From positions 7,530,641-7,594,640 of the forward strand of contig OZ023210.1 of assembly GCA_963995525.1 (NCBI GenBank): a DNA stretch of 64,000 nucleotides, read 5' to 3'. The notes below the pieces were generated by a model that saw only the letters and a program-made list of their open reading frames with translations, made no database searches and had not been told where the DNA came from. Below, in pieces: positions 1 to 12,603 of the stretch. The DNA comes from Escarpia spicata. Its lineage: Eukaryota; Annelida; Polychaeta; Sabellida; Siboglinidae. The position numbers were made by a program, and so were the translations under genes. Positions within the stretch are counted from its first letter, which is position 1; the number at the start of each line of letters is the position of its first letter.

Positions 1-796
1 TGTTCTGAATAACTGGTGTTATTAATATATCTCCAATCGAGTGCAGTCATCATAAATACAAATCAGATAATGACACGGTCAAATGAGGTCGCGGTCCACT
101 CTTCACTTCAGTGAATAGTTGTAGTAATTGGTTTGATGACTTTTAATGTTCAGAGTTTTGACCTGGCATAAACAGGACAATGGCCCTTATTTATGATGTT
201 GTGTCAAGAATTATTCCGTAGACAAATCCATAGTACATTTTGGTAACCAATCTCCCATTTTAAGTTCTACTTAACGTGGCATTTGAAGGGAAATGTACTT
301 TATAACTTTATTTTGTTACAGACTGACTTACAAAATTGTTGATAAGAAGGCTAACATTTAAACATTATGTTGATAGTGATGTTTTATTAATTCAACATTT
401 AGTACCGAATACAAACCTTGTAGTTGTACAGTTGATTTTTTCAAACCCTATTAGATAATCAGTAACCTGATAAGCTTTATTAATCCAAATGGTACAAGAT
501 TTATGATGTCCCTAGTGCCTTGTATCCAACATGTATCACTGATAATCTTGTGACAGTGCTGTGTTTAATGTGCTACTGAAATGTGACACATTTCTTTACA
601 GGCTTTTTTAGTATTAGTATATTTGGTATTAAAATTATTTTCTTGAACAACAAATTTCTCGAATTTATTTTGTTATGTAACATTTTCCATACTTATCAGA
701 TATGTTAACTTCTTAATGTAGTTCCATTATGGTGGGTTCTTGTGTTAATCTGTTGGGTACGATGCGGTTCAGGTAATTAAGATGGCTGACTTGCAG
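1..796. other. Intron of ZFAND4 upstream of first visible exon
   Basis: AT-rich sequence with no coding block seen. By phase it must be an intron, because the first visible exon starts inside a codon. Confidence 0.6.
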
Positions 797-940
797 GCAT
801 CCCAATCTCGCAGCAACACCTCATCTGGCAGTCGGTGGAACTGGAGGACGACTTCTGTCTACGAGACTACAGCATTGGAGATGGCGCCACTCTCAAACTA
901 GTGCTTACAATGCGAGGCGGACCAATCAACACGCGCAGAA
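797..940 (+). CDS. ZFAND4: ZFAND4 exon (Ubl C-terminal half)
   Basis: Preceded by a TTGCAG acceptor and followed by GTAAGT. It enters with two bases of a split codon and ends with one. It reads IPISQQHLIWQSVELEDD and continues to KLVLTMRGGP, the end of a ubiquitin-like beta-grasp fold. Confidence 0.92.
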
Positions 941-3900
941 GTAAGTGTCCTCATCGCGTGTTTTAATGATAATATAATAATAATCCATTTTATTTCCACA
1001 ACATCATTATAATACATACATGATTTTATGTTTTAATTGAATTTGCAATTATTGCAGAAAAGGAGAAAGCAGAAGTTTAACACGTATGAAGTGTTTTCCC
1101 CTTTTTGAAGAAATCCCCCTCTCAAGTGAGGAGGATCACTCATTCAGCTGTACTGGGATCAGTACACTGATAGTTTTCCCATTGGCGACCATGTTAACGT
1201 TTTGTCTGATTATAAGAAAACGTGACCTATAAAATGTCTTAAACTTCTCACCTGCTGTTATCATCATCTCATTGACATGCTGGTCGAGTTTAGTCAAAAT
1301 CTAGTATTTCTAGCTCTTGCAAAATGCCTGTATGTATGACACCCGTCAATATGTACGAATGGATGCAAGCAGTAATCTGGCTAAAGGGTCAACTAGCCAA
1401 ATTGCTGCCAAATACCCTTCCGCTTAGTAAAATCAGCTAAAAATACACCATTTTACTGTCAACAGCTTCTTCAATCACATCTAGAAATCTGACTACTCAA
1501 ATGCACTTCTGTCAGAGCTGGTGAATATTGTAAAAAGATAATTTCCAAAAAATATACTGCACTTTTTCGTCTGTAACCAAGCAGGAAGTCTAACAGCATC
1601 CTGACCCCTACTGCATCCCTCTTGCTGTCTTGATTGCAGGATCGAAATACGTGTGCCCAACATCAAAGATAAATCCCAGGAACTTGTGCTATAGCTGATG
1701 TTTACTATTTCAGTGTTGTATACATTTTGGTGGGTGAAACATTTGAATTGCGAGTTCACTGTTTTAGTTAACTTTCATCAGTTGTAGAAATGATGTGCAG
1801 TGTACACCTAGTCTGATTGATGTAATGTTTCTTAAACGGCATGTAGGAATACTCCAGGAAACCGTCTTCAGCATTTGTGTGCATGTAGTATTTCTGTTAA
1901 TTGAATTTGATTGGTCTGCTTTGTCATGGTTTGCCAATCACGATAAAAAAATCTGCACATGACCTGCGGCAAGCTTTGCCACATCAACAATGTTTTCACA
2001 AGTGATAAATATGTGCAATACATTATTAATGCGGCATGACATCTGCTAAATCTTTAACAACTTTATCTTACATAAACACTTTTGGGGCCAGAATTTCAAC
2101 AAAATATGCAATGAACTCTCAACATGTTCGGCATTCATTTTTTTATGGGTTGACATTGATTGACTGGGCAACAGGTCTCGTGAGGGACAGATTGGGTAAA
2201 TGACTCGGTTGAGTGTGAAGGTAATACTGGTATGTTATGACTAAAGAGTGTCATTGCGTGTAATTAAATGACTAGTGAGTGTCGTTGTGGTGTGTAGTTA
2301 TACGATTAAAGAATGTGCCATTGTATGTAGTTAGATGACTAAAGCGAGTGTGTTGTTGTGTAGTTATATGATTAAAGAATGTGCCATTGTGTGTAGTTAG
2401 ATGACTAAAGCGAGAGTGTTGTTGTGTAGTTATATGATTAAAGAGTATGCCATTGTGTGTAGTTAGATGACTAAAGCGAGTGTGTTGTTGTGTAGTTATA
2501 TGATTAAAGAGCGTGCCATTGTGTGTAGTTAGGTTAAAGCGTGTGTGTTGTTGTGTAGTTAAATGACTAACGCATGTTATTGTGGTGTGTAGTTCCAGTG
2601 GAGGACCAGACACTGAGGGACATGGCAGAGTACATCAGTGAGGCAAGTAGGGACGAGTTCCTTGACAAACGTCATGGCAGCAACAAGCCCGTCACTGTGA
2701 TCGTCTACCAGAACGGCGACCAGCTCAACTTCTTCAGAATCGTCGACCACGACTCCAACTCACCATCAGAATCACTCAGGTGTGTGCTACCTGTCATTTG
2801 TTGTAGCTAGGGTTGCAATGGTTAATTGATATATCACAGTATATGCAGCCAGCAATACGATACATCGATATGTAAAACAGCATTTTGATATATTGTAAGA
2901 ATATTCAAAATTGACATTCAATTCAGTTTCAGAACGAACACAATTTGTTGTACAATATTCGACAATAAAACCTGTTGCATGATCATCAAGGGATACGTTG
3001 AAACTCTTCAAAATGTACCACAATGTAATATTTTGAAGGTTAAACATGTCCCAGACCACTCTGATGCTCTCAGATACACGTTACCCTGTATCATGGTTGT
3101 AACAAACAATGTCATTTTAAATGTAGACATTTTGTGGTAATACATATAGTGTAGTATCATTAAATCCGAGTTGTAGGTTTTGCTTTAGCTGTTGCTGGTG
3201 TAGACACTGTTCCTGTCGCTACGGTTTTAAAACGACCCTGTCTGTTACATTACCCAGAATCACCCTCTCAAGCCAGGGGTGGTAATTGTATGAACTAAAT
3301 CAGTTGTTCATTGTCCCACTTTATAGTAACTGGTCTGAAGTGTGGGAACCAGCCAACTTCAAAGGTATTTGCAAATACGGCTGTGTGCATCCACAGAACG
3401 CATGGGGGTTCACCATTGAAGGATCTCCCTAGGGTTTCACTCACCACTGACTGACTGAGTCAGTGTGTAGATATTGAATGTCCTACTGAATGGAGGGGAG
3501 GTAACTGTAGTTGTACACTGCACTGGTGGAGCTTCAACTCGCTGCTAGATTCTTATCACGTTTGTCTGGGTTCACAAGGTGCACAAGCGGCAGTGTACCA
3601 CAAGGAGGTTGTGCTAGAGTCGCGCCTATGGAGAGTTTATGTACCAACAGGGAAGACTTACACACTCTGTGCCCTTTTCATTCGAAGGAGTTCTCTGGCG
3701 GTGATAGATCTATGAAAGTGAGAGTGTGAAGCAAGTGGTACAAACTAACTACATTACAGTACTAAAGACATCACACAGAATTGTGTAACTACAGTAGTCG
3801 AGCTGCATATCCCTAGTATAGTTTGGATTCCTAGAATTTCTCTGGTTTATAAAGTCTTGGTTATACGTAAAGGTAAAGGGACGTGCCATACAATTGTAGA

Positions 3901-5067
3901 CTCAGATCTGTCTATGTAGTGCCCTACTGCATATATATGTGTGTGCGTGCGTGCGTATGTAATATCAAACTAAGAACAAGGTTACTTGTTTTCTGACCTA
4001 ACTATGAACAAGATCACCTAGAGCTGCTTTTGAACTACGTAGTTTTCCCTTGTGGGAAGTGCCAGAGGATGGGTATTTGTGTTAGTAATGTTAACCAAGC
4101 CTCTGTGTTGACAGTGCAACCTACCTGTTTGAAGAGGACGAGGAGGAAAATGTGGGGTGGAAACAATTTTACAGGTAAACAAAGTTTGTGTTGTAAGGTG
4201 ACATTCTGCAAAGTTGTCCTATGTATTAGTTTTGCATTTAAAAACTGCCCTTTGTAAAATGTAACACATGCTGTGAAAGATAGACAGTGCAAGGTCACAC
4301 AAGAGTGTATGTTGTGTTGGTGAAAGGAAAGCCCCAAAACACATCACAGATAGTTTATTGGGTCCATTGTTGTGTCATTAAAGTTATTCATCTCTGTGGA
4401 TGTATAAAATAATAACCAAGTATAAAGGAACATATCTTTGTTCTAACTCCAAACAGTGCACACATCATCCAGCTATGAGCAAAGGTATCCTTTTGAATGT
4501 GTGTGTGTGTATGTATATCATATATATATATATACATGTATATGGTCTTGCTGTCAATCACTGCCAGTTCTCACCATCCCATGAGTTGTAAGAATTCACA
4601 TTTGCTTGGTTGAAATCTGTGTGGTTAACGTGAAATTCTGTATGAATCTGTACAAATCCATATTACATGTTTAATTCTGTAAACAATCTTGAGTGTTCCT
4701 ATTCCGAACAAGTTTGCCATCTACCAGGCATCTAAATATATCTACACAGTACATGTGCTGTGTTTTTCAGAAAGCGGCCTAGCATCAGAAGTATTTGCTC
4801 TTTCATCAGTATAAATTTTTTCGCTTTACTTTCTAGTCCAGTAACAAATACAAGAAAAAAAGTACTTTGTACGATTTTTACAATTGTGACAGATCCACAT
4901 TAAAATGATGTATGACTAGATTGCTTAAAAATATATATAAATTGTATTGGTCAAGTATATGGAAAGGAAATGTAGGATTGTAGATTTTTTTAATTGTAGC
5001 AAATCCTTATTAAACTGGTATATGACTATATTATTTAAACAATAAAAAACTTGTTAATACATGTATG

Positions 5068-5098
<31 letters not shown>

Positions 5099-8000
5099 TG
5101 AAAACGTAATGATGTCAGTTGCCCTGCATGTTCTGTTGTTGTGTCATGCCCCGCCCTGCGTTCATCACTAAGGTTCTGTTAACAGTGGGCCCGACCAGTT
5201 GGATGATGAGGAGGACGACAGTCCAGGGTCCACAGGCATAGAGAAAGGCCACGAAAATGACAAAACACGCGAGAAAATGAAACTCTTACGATCGAAAATG
5301 GACAATATGACCGTCACAAAAAAGGTGATGTAATTTTTGGATTACTGTAATTGCATTGCATGCAGAATATAGACAGGATTAAGGACAATGTTTCTACGTT
5401 GTGGAAAAGATCAACAAGATTTTTGAGCATAAATACAATTATTAATAATAATATAAAAAAATGTGTAATACATTTCCTTGCCAGTTGAAAGGACTTTATA
5501 TAAAAAAATATGGAATAAAATATTTATATATAAAACTATGCACATCAAGAGTTTAAGCATATTTACAAATTGTGCTAATAATTAATAACATGTATTTACA
5601 TGTAAACTAATTAAATGTATATTTAATAAAAAAGAAAACCTAATTCCATGTAAATGCATCTATTACTTACACAGGAAGTTACAATCAGTTAAATAAAAAT
5701 GCACTTCAGCAAGAATAGAAAGTATAAGATTCTAAAGGTATAAGTTCAGTAATACCTATTTTGCTCTAGTAGTTTAATATACCTCGAGGTATGCCTGTCT
5801 GAAACAGGAAGCGCATAAATGTTTCCTTAAAATAGAGTAATTTTATTATGACTAATTTTGACTATTCTCCTAGTCAGGTTGTAGTCAACAAGGTCATGGG
5901 TTTCAGTGTAGATAGTGTTATTTGTGTAGAATCTTGGCCAACGCTGGTGCCAGCAAGTATTGACAGAATGAAAGAACTGCGGTGTTAATTCGGCCACCAT
6001 GGTTGTGTTTTCAGTCAACCACGGTCCATGTATATTCACACTGGAACTTGACATAGAAGTCGGCAACTAGGACATGAATACTGAATTGTGATATTTACTT
6101 GATTTGCGGTGCTAACTTATTTGCTGGTGGCCATGTTGGGTTTATCATTCGTTATTTCACTTTTGTTTATTCAGCGGTTTTTGTGTGGTTAGAACGAACA
6201 GTTTATGAATTCCTTGTGGACAGTTTATGAATTCCTTACTTTGAATAATCCTTGCGATTGATGTGGTTTTTGGGAGCGTGCATAAAGTTGGTTTGCTTAA
6301 TGTCAAGAACTTGACAATACAAAAGGGTCTGATTTTGTTAAACAATATAAATACCAGTCATGGACCCATGATAACATTTGACATGAATTGGCAGATGTTG
6401 AAAGAGCCCTACCATTAATTGCATTGATAGACAGGCAGTTTGACAGATATACAATCTTTCATGCTTTTCCGACTAATGATTGGTTTATTAATAGGCCATT
6501 AGATCAGTGCCTTGATTGTTACGGCGTCAAGGTTAACATGGTTAGTTTTCCGATAAGTGTTGAGACCATAACAAACATACCAATCTTCATACATTGTATA
6601 AGACATTACCAATAGTTTGTGTTATCAAAATAAAAACGATTCATGCGCTATCAGTAAACGCAAACCACCAACGTGTATCTTCGTTCAGAGAGAACTATGA
6701 ATAGTTGTCTCAAAGAGTGGCGTGTGATGTTACCAAATTATCTCAAGTTGATTAAACAAAGACGGTCCAGTCAATGAATTAGTAATCTATTACAAACTGT
6801 ATGATGAATAGTATAATAATAGATTCCCATCAAGACACAATCCATTATTCCAAGCGTCTATTGTCCATAATACTTTGCAGACCATTTTGTTACTTAAACC
6901 CGATGGTATGAGTGATCGAATGACGTGGGAGATAACGTCATTTGACCGGACGACAGACGAACCCATTATTGCCAGATCAGCTAAACTGACGATTTGTCTG
7001 AATCATAAACGTGCCTGTGACGAACCATGTTATTCAGAGTACATGCAAACTTGGGCCATTCACCAGCTTTGAGTACAATCACATGGTACTAACAGTCAAC
7101 AAACTGGCCATCTGCCATCGATATTCAGCGAGGACTATAGTCAAGATATTGCCAGTTATTATGGCACCGGCCGGCATAATCCAGCTCATTATGGCGACAA
7201 AGGGCACCTCCCGGAAACGCTGCTGTTTGTTTTGCTGCTGATGACCTTAGTTATCGTGTGTTGTACACCTGTAGCGATCCATAGCCGCGTTGTGTTCGTG
7301 CGCACTCAGAGGCCAATGAAAGCAGTCAATTAACCCACAACTCTCATTGTTACTCCTAATGCTTTGTGCCTGAGAGTCATGCCTCTACTTACGACTTAAG
7401 TACCTGTTTCTTATGATAGATTGCTCTAGCTGACATATTTACCTGTGTACTCGTGAATGACACTGCCCTGCCCATTCCTTGTGTCAGGCGTTGGCTAAGT
7501 TGTTATGTAAAATGACCTGTCATCACATCATGACCTGTCATCACATCATGACCTGTCATCACATCATGACCTGTCATCACATCATGTTTTTACGAGAGTG
7601 ACAATTGTCACATGGTACAGACCACATTGAATATTTTTAAATAAACAAAATGGACATTTATTCTACTTTTCAAACAGCCAAAATTATTATGCGACTGCTG
7701 AAAATAAATTTAGTTTAAATACCACGCCTTTCCAACATTCAAAAGCTTAAAGCGCGTTACACTTCGTCCATGGCAGACCTGTTCATGCAAACACAATATC
7801 ATCTTCCACTGAAGCCCCCTACCCCAATGCAATTATTATGTGAAAGCAGTTCATTCTTATAATTCCATTATTGGAATCCTAACTCTTTCTTTTGCCAAGG
7901 TGTCGTTTATACAGCTTAGTGAACTCTGAATCACAGTATCGTGGACATGCTCCACATGAAATGGCACTGCTTTGCCAGAAGACAAATTCACTCCAGTGTA

Positions 8001-11000
8001 TATGGTGGTGACAAGTTTCTGGTAGAATGACTTTACCAGCTGCTTTAGTGATTTTTTCTGCTCCCATTCTTCAGTAACTCGGTCAACCTGGTGTTTATTT
8101 ATATTGACTGGATATGGCATAAGCTATTATGACGTCATGCAGTGGGGTACTGGTGAATAGAGAGAGTGGCTAGGGGATTGTCATTCAAGGCAGCGTGCCA
8201 CATCGTGCTGTCGTTTTTACAGTTCTGGTTTGCTCGGCTGTAGAGATCAGTATCTCGCTTGAAATTGTAATAGCTTACCGATAGTAGCGTTATCTGACAA
8301 GCTAAGGTAATCTGCTGGGGTGTTGAGTACGTGCGCGTAGATCTTTATCAGGTCACTGACACACTGGGGTCTAAGAGCCTCCTATGTTTACAAGTGGGGT
8401 CACACAGTAAGATGACATGGTTCAGAAGACTCATATTTGGGTGCATGACCGCTTCTATTTTGAGTCATTGAGTTCAATAGTTTGGCACTCAGCGAAGTCA
8501 TCTAATGGCTAATGACTTGTACACATACAAGTCATTAGGTTCTTGGGTTATAAAAGTCAATGTCATGCTGGTGTAATCTTATTTTAGCATCTTTGCAGTG
8601 TTTGCATGGAATAAGTTAGTCCTTTGCGAGACACAAACCGGGTAAAAATTATTAAAATACAGGAATAGTTTTATTTGTTTAAGCCAGTCATAAAATTATG
8701 GTAGTGAAATGTTGATGTTGTTTAAACTGTGCATGCTTTCATGAAGTGTACATAATTTCAACAAACTTCACAAGACTGACGGGGTGATTCATGTTTGCAG
8801 CCAAAGAAAAAGAGCCTGGTCCCCCGACCGCCATCAATGAGTCGACCGCTAAGCAACAGTGGCGGCCACCTGCGCAAGTACACAACCAGCGCGGGCCACG
8901 TACTCCTCAACCGCAACCCGTGTCTACCTCCAGTCTCGTACTCAACGGCCGTTCACGAGGATGAAGATGACGCGCATGTCAGCATGTCATCACCATCGCA
9001 GACCAGCCGAACTGTCAGAGCCCCCAGTTACCAGGGAGATACCACGGCCGGTCTCCTTGCAACCACCGCTGTCGCCGAACAAGAATCGGCGATCATGGAT
9101 TACCGGTCGCCGAGTGGGGTTGCGCCATCGCAGCCTCTCTCTGACCTCCCGTCCTCTAGCATGCGCAAACGACTTGAATCCCTTGATAGTGCCAAACTGA
9201 AACAATCACCAACATTTCTGTCTAGTGTTACTAGACGTTCGACAAGTCTCGACGCGGTGTCGACGGCAGAGACGGGATCGTGTCAACTGGGCAAAACCGC
9301 TACGATGACGCACGAGTCAACATCGACGATACCGCCGCCGGGGACGCTCGAGTCGATACTGCGACGGTCGCGGTTGTCGTCACGGAAGCGGAATTTATTG
9401 CCGCGGGAGACACTGGTTCCGTCGTCGCCTGGGTTCAGCAAGGAGCTAGAGACATTACGAACACTAGCAAGTCGTGGTCCGTCGACGTCGGCGACGTCAA
9501 AGGCACTAGAACGTTTACTCGACGATGACTCAGTGCCATCTGCTGGCCCGAGTCGTAAGGAGGTCGTTTATGAGACGCTCAAAGACACGCTAGGGCCGCA
9601 GCCACCGACATCGTCAAAGTACGGCGGCAGTCGCAGTAGCAGCGAGAAAAAGCAGAGTGTGATCTTAGAGAGTCTTGACCCGAGCGAGGTGCAAGCCGTC
9701 TCGGGCATGCTCAGTAGCATCGTGCATGGCACGAGCAAAAACAGAGCGAGCTTCAAGCTGCACAGTGCGGGATTACGAGACGGTCACATTCCAACACCGG
9801 AAAACAGGCTGATGGTAAGTGGCGTGTTTGTTGTAATAATATTATTTCTTCAGCGCCAATATCCTGAGAGAATCCGAGCTCGGTGGCGCAACAAAACCAA
9901 AGGATTAAGCATGCTCGTACTCATACATGTGCAGTGCGACAGTTGTCAACAAATGGATGGATGTGCTAAGAAGCTAGGGAGGATAGGCGATATTAAAAAG
10001 ATAGGTTTTCAGGTGATGGTGAAACGTAACAATATTTCCTGCTGATTTAATGTACGGGTCGCAAAACTGGCAAGAAAATGTGTAATGTGCTTTTCGTGTG
10101 GTATTATGTTAGTGGTGCAAAAGATACTGTTGGGTTAAAGGCCCAGGATTTCGTATAGTTTGCAAGATATAGGCAACAATAGATATCGAGTCAGAACACC
10201 TGTCATGTGGCAGTGTGGTTCATTTATCTGATAGTGATACAAAATCATGCAGTACCGTAGGGATTAATTAGTCTTCAATTTGAGACAGTTTTTCTTATAA
10301 AAAAGCCCTCTGCCTTAGCTAGATTTAAGAATGTATTCAGCTGTTGGTTCTAATAATATGGTCCATGGTTGACAGCAACTTTGAAGCAGTGGTCAATCAA
10401 TGAATAGGTGTATATCATTCATTATTTCTCAAATTGAGAATGGTTCAAGTAAAGTCTAAGGTATCTCTCATCAAAATGCACACATTATTTAGCTACGCAT
10501 TATCAAATGACACAGTGTCACCCAAACAATTGGGGCACAAATAGTAAGCCAGCTGTTATTCAAGTGGTCAATAATAGCATCAGCAACTTTACAACAATAA
10601 TCTGGCAGCAGCTGCACATTACACTAGTTAACAACATTAAAAAACCCTTAGATTGGATTCATTCATGTCAACGTAATGTGGGTATAATAAATATTGAATC
10701 ATGAATACATGTCTAGAATCATGGGCTTATATTACAAGTCAGAGTTAAATACACAATAAAAAAGCTTCATAATCATATTTCATACAGGATTGGAACATGG
10801 AAATACTTTCCTTACACAGCCCTTATGGAAGCTGTTTGTTTTGAATATTGCGTATTATGCAGTGACACTGACCTTTAAACATACATATCACCTCTGCCTT
10901 ACAATGTCGCGACATTATGTTAATATGATAACATAGAATAATACAATTCTTTGATATATATATACAGATACAATTTACTGTTATATGAATCTTGAAAACC

Positions 11001-12369
11001 AAATATGTTGGTTATGAAATACAGTTCAGATGTGACAAACCTTGTAGAGTTTGAAGATAGACTCTATTGAGGGTGATATATGGTGGTGCCATCTGTTGGA
11101 GTATAAGATTGTAACAATAACTGTGAACAAAACTTCAAAATAACACAATTCAGGTAATTAATCTGTTTGTAATTATACAACAAATGATGTTTAAAACTAA
11201 TCAAATGACAGTCGAGTTACATTTGTTGTGTAATGATTTATGAAACAGCTTGTAAATAGTATTGATAAAAATGTACACAAGTTTGTCATATACCATTGTT
11301 TATTTGTGCCTCTTTTTGAAATTGCTGCTATAGCGCCTGTAAAAATGGAGTTATTTAGTTGCTAGAAATACATCTTACTAATGACTTTAAAATATGTGAT
11401 ACCTTTATAGATGGGTAAAATTAGATGCAAAAATGATGAGGTAGGTTATCTCTTGACATAGACTTCCAAAAGATTGTAATAATTTATATTTGTTGGTGAA
11501 ATTGGTCAAGCAATTTCTAAAATGTTGCTTTAGAATTACTAAATGGGCACGCAACAATTAAATGTTGAACTTGTTTGCTGTTATCTACACTATTTAAAAC
11601 ACTGCACAATAAGTATCTGGGTATTTAAAAACATAATTAATTAGTAGATATTCATGCTTTATTTGAAGAGTTTATTCTGGTATAAATTAACTTTAGAACT
11701 TTAGCATCGACTTAACTCTGTCGAGCAAACCAAGTAGTAAAATTTGCTTTAATGTGATGTTTTGGTGTCTGTGTTTTAGTCAGCACACCTACAGAAGTTG
11801 TCTACTGCCCGGGACGGTCGAGTTGTCTCACCCTCACATCGTCTTCCACCTGTAAAGCAAAAGAAGAAAACCACGAAACGTTGCTATGTGTGTGGGAAAA
11901 AGACAGGACTGGCAACTAGTTACCAATGCAGGTATGCACAGTTAAGCAGTATATATGTCCCTGTTCATTAATTGTGGATTTGCCAATGTCCAATTGATTT
12001 ACTTATTTCATTAACTACAACAGGACAGTGTTCTAGTAAACATAAAATGTTGTGGTGGTATGAAAAATAAACAAAAAATACCATGCAAAAGAAATAAAAG
12101 TGATTTTTAAATTAAACATGTCTTTTCTATGTGGGGAATTACTATGTTAGTCCTGCTCATAGTATTTATTATTGTACGTGTGAAAACGTTAATTTCTTGT
12201 GCTTTGAGCTGAATAAATCTTGTCATGTTGTAGGTGTGGAAACAATTTCTGTGCCTCACATCGTTACGCGGAGTCGCATAACTGTACATTCGACTACAAG
12301 ACCGAGGGACGCAAGTTGTTAGAACAAAACAACCCAGTTGTGAATGCACCAAAGCTGCCTAAGATCTGA
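797..12369 (+). CDS. ZFAND4: ZFAND4-like gene, 3' seven exons (5' end outside window)
   Basis: AN1-type zinc finger and ubiquitin-like domain protein 4. Seven exons (797-940, 2593-2779, 4115-4174, 5186-5324, 8801-9814, 11780-11931, 12234-12369) join in frame through GT-AG introns to give about 610 codons including the stop. Order seen: the C-terminal half of a ubiquitin-like fold ending in MRGG; a conserved block with MAEYI and GDQLNFF; an acidic stretch; a basic KMKLLRSKM helix-like segment; a long Ser/Thr/Arg-rich, probably disordered middle; and a complete AN1 zinc finger followed by the family-typical ending PVVNAPKLPKI. AN1 fingers and Ubl domains are linked to ubiquitin and proteasome handling; the exact role of ZFAND4 is poorly known. 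The first exon(s), with the start codon and first half of the Ubl, must lie before position 1. No frame break was seen. Confidence 0.93.
1135..1580 (-). repeat. Dispersed repeat, copy 1
   Basis: Reads as the reverse complement of 50050-50490 over most of its length, with scattered differences. Shared landmarks include a block around 1180-1260 and one around 1450-1530. No coding frame survives and I saw no clear terminal repeats. Both copies are intronic (ZFAND4 and ADK). Confidence 0.8.
2240..2590. repeat. Minisatellite, unit about 60 bp
   Basis: Four to five imperfect copies of a unit containing TATATGATTAAAGA, then GCCATTGTGTGTAGTTAG, then GACTAAAGCGAG. The array runs into the 3' splice site of the ZFAND4 exon at 2593, so its last GT-rich copy also serves as the region before the acceptor AG. 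Confidence 0.85.
2593..2779 (+). CDS. ZFAND4: ZFAND4 exon (post-Ubl conserved block)
   Basis: The acceptor AG lies right at the end of the upstream minisatellite; the donor is GTGTGT. The frame reads PVEDQTLRDMAEYI, then VIVYQNGDQLNFFRIVD, which matches the block after the Ubl in the family. Confidence 0.92.
4115..4174 (+). CDS. ZFAND4: ZFAND4 exon (acidic segment)
   Basis: A 60-base exon between GACAG and GTAAAC. Phase is kept on both sides. It reads ATYLFEEDEEENVGWKQFY. Confidence 0.82.
5186..5324 (+). CDS. ZFAND4: ZFAND4 exon (acidic then basic segment)
   Basis: Acceptor TTAACAG, donor GTGATG. It reads GPDQLDDEEDDSPGST, then EKMKLLRSKMDNMTVTKK, matching the basic KMK motif of the family. 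It ends in phase 0. Confidence 0.9.
5325..8800. other. ZFAND4 intron, no confident gene
   Basis: A 3.5-kb AT-rich intron. Short open frames at 6388-6615 (+), 6875-7072 (+) and 7857-8120 (-) show no family I recognise. The only clear structure is the 18-bp tandem repeat at 7513-7585. Confidence 0.5.
7513..7585. repeat. 18-bp tandem repeat, four copies
   Basis: Four essentially identical head-to-tail copies of ATGACCTGTCATCACATC in a ZFAND4 intron. There is no spacer, so this is a short minisatellite and not a CRISPR array. Confidence 0.92.
8801..9814 (+). CDS. ZFAND4: ZFAND4 large central exon
   Basis: A 1014-base exon (338 codons, phase 0 at both ends) between TTTGCAG and GTAAGT. It begins PKKKSLVPRPPSMSRP and ends PENRLM. 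It is rich in Ser, Thr, Arg and Pro with no globular motif, and is more GC- and CpG-rich than its flanks. The same frame stays open past the donor to 10042, so intron retention would add 76 unrelated codons; I take the donor at 9815 because the next exon joins in phase. Confidence 0.9.
11780..11931 (+). CDS. ZFAND4: ZFAND4 exon (first half of AN1 finger)
   Basis: Acceptor TTTTAG, donor GTATGC. It ends with RCYVCGKKTGLATSYQC, carrying the first cysteine pair and the third cysteine of the AN1 finger. A run of lysines (KQKKKTTKR) comes just before it. Confidence 0.93.
12234..12369 (+). CDS. ZFAND4: ZFAND4 last exon (second half of AN1 finger, stop)
   Basis: Acceptor GTTGTAG. It continues RCGNNFCASHRYAESHNC, supplying the other AN1 ligands (C, C, H, H, C), then PVVNAPKLPKI and TGA at 12367-12369. 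Confidence 0.94.
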
Positions 12370-12597
12370 CAGTGAACATCGGCAAAAATGTCATCGCAGC
12401 GGCAAAATCGCTGTGATTACCTCACCATAGCAACTGCTGTTACTGCGATCCACATGCACAAACTGTTGTAGAACAATAATTGAGTGCTGTCGATAAAGAT
12501 GTTTGAGTTTACGATCTGCAGTTGTTTAACCCGCTGTCATAGTTGAGTGCATCGCATGTTGTGTCATCCCCGCCACCACCCAAAGAAACACGAAGAT

Positions 12598-12603
12598 AAT
12601 AAA
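12598..12603 (+). terminator. Probable ZFAND4 polyadenylation signal
   Basis: AATAAA 229 bases after the ZFAND4 stop codon. A second AATAAA occurs near 12693. Either could define the 3' end; inferred from motif and spacing only. Confidence 0.5.

Noticed and set aside
7513..7585. Possible CRISPR-like array
   Set aside because: Repeats are directly adjacent with no spacers, in a eukaryotic intron.
7857..8120. Minus-strand frames of 87 and 62 codons, one with several Cys and His
   Set aside because: Possible finger-like spacing (CHHHIHW and CGACPRYC) was considered, but no known family fits and there is no splice support.
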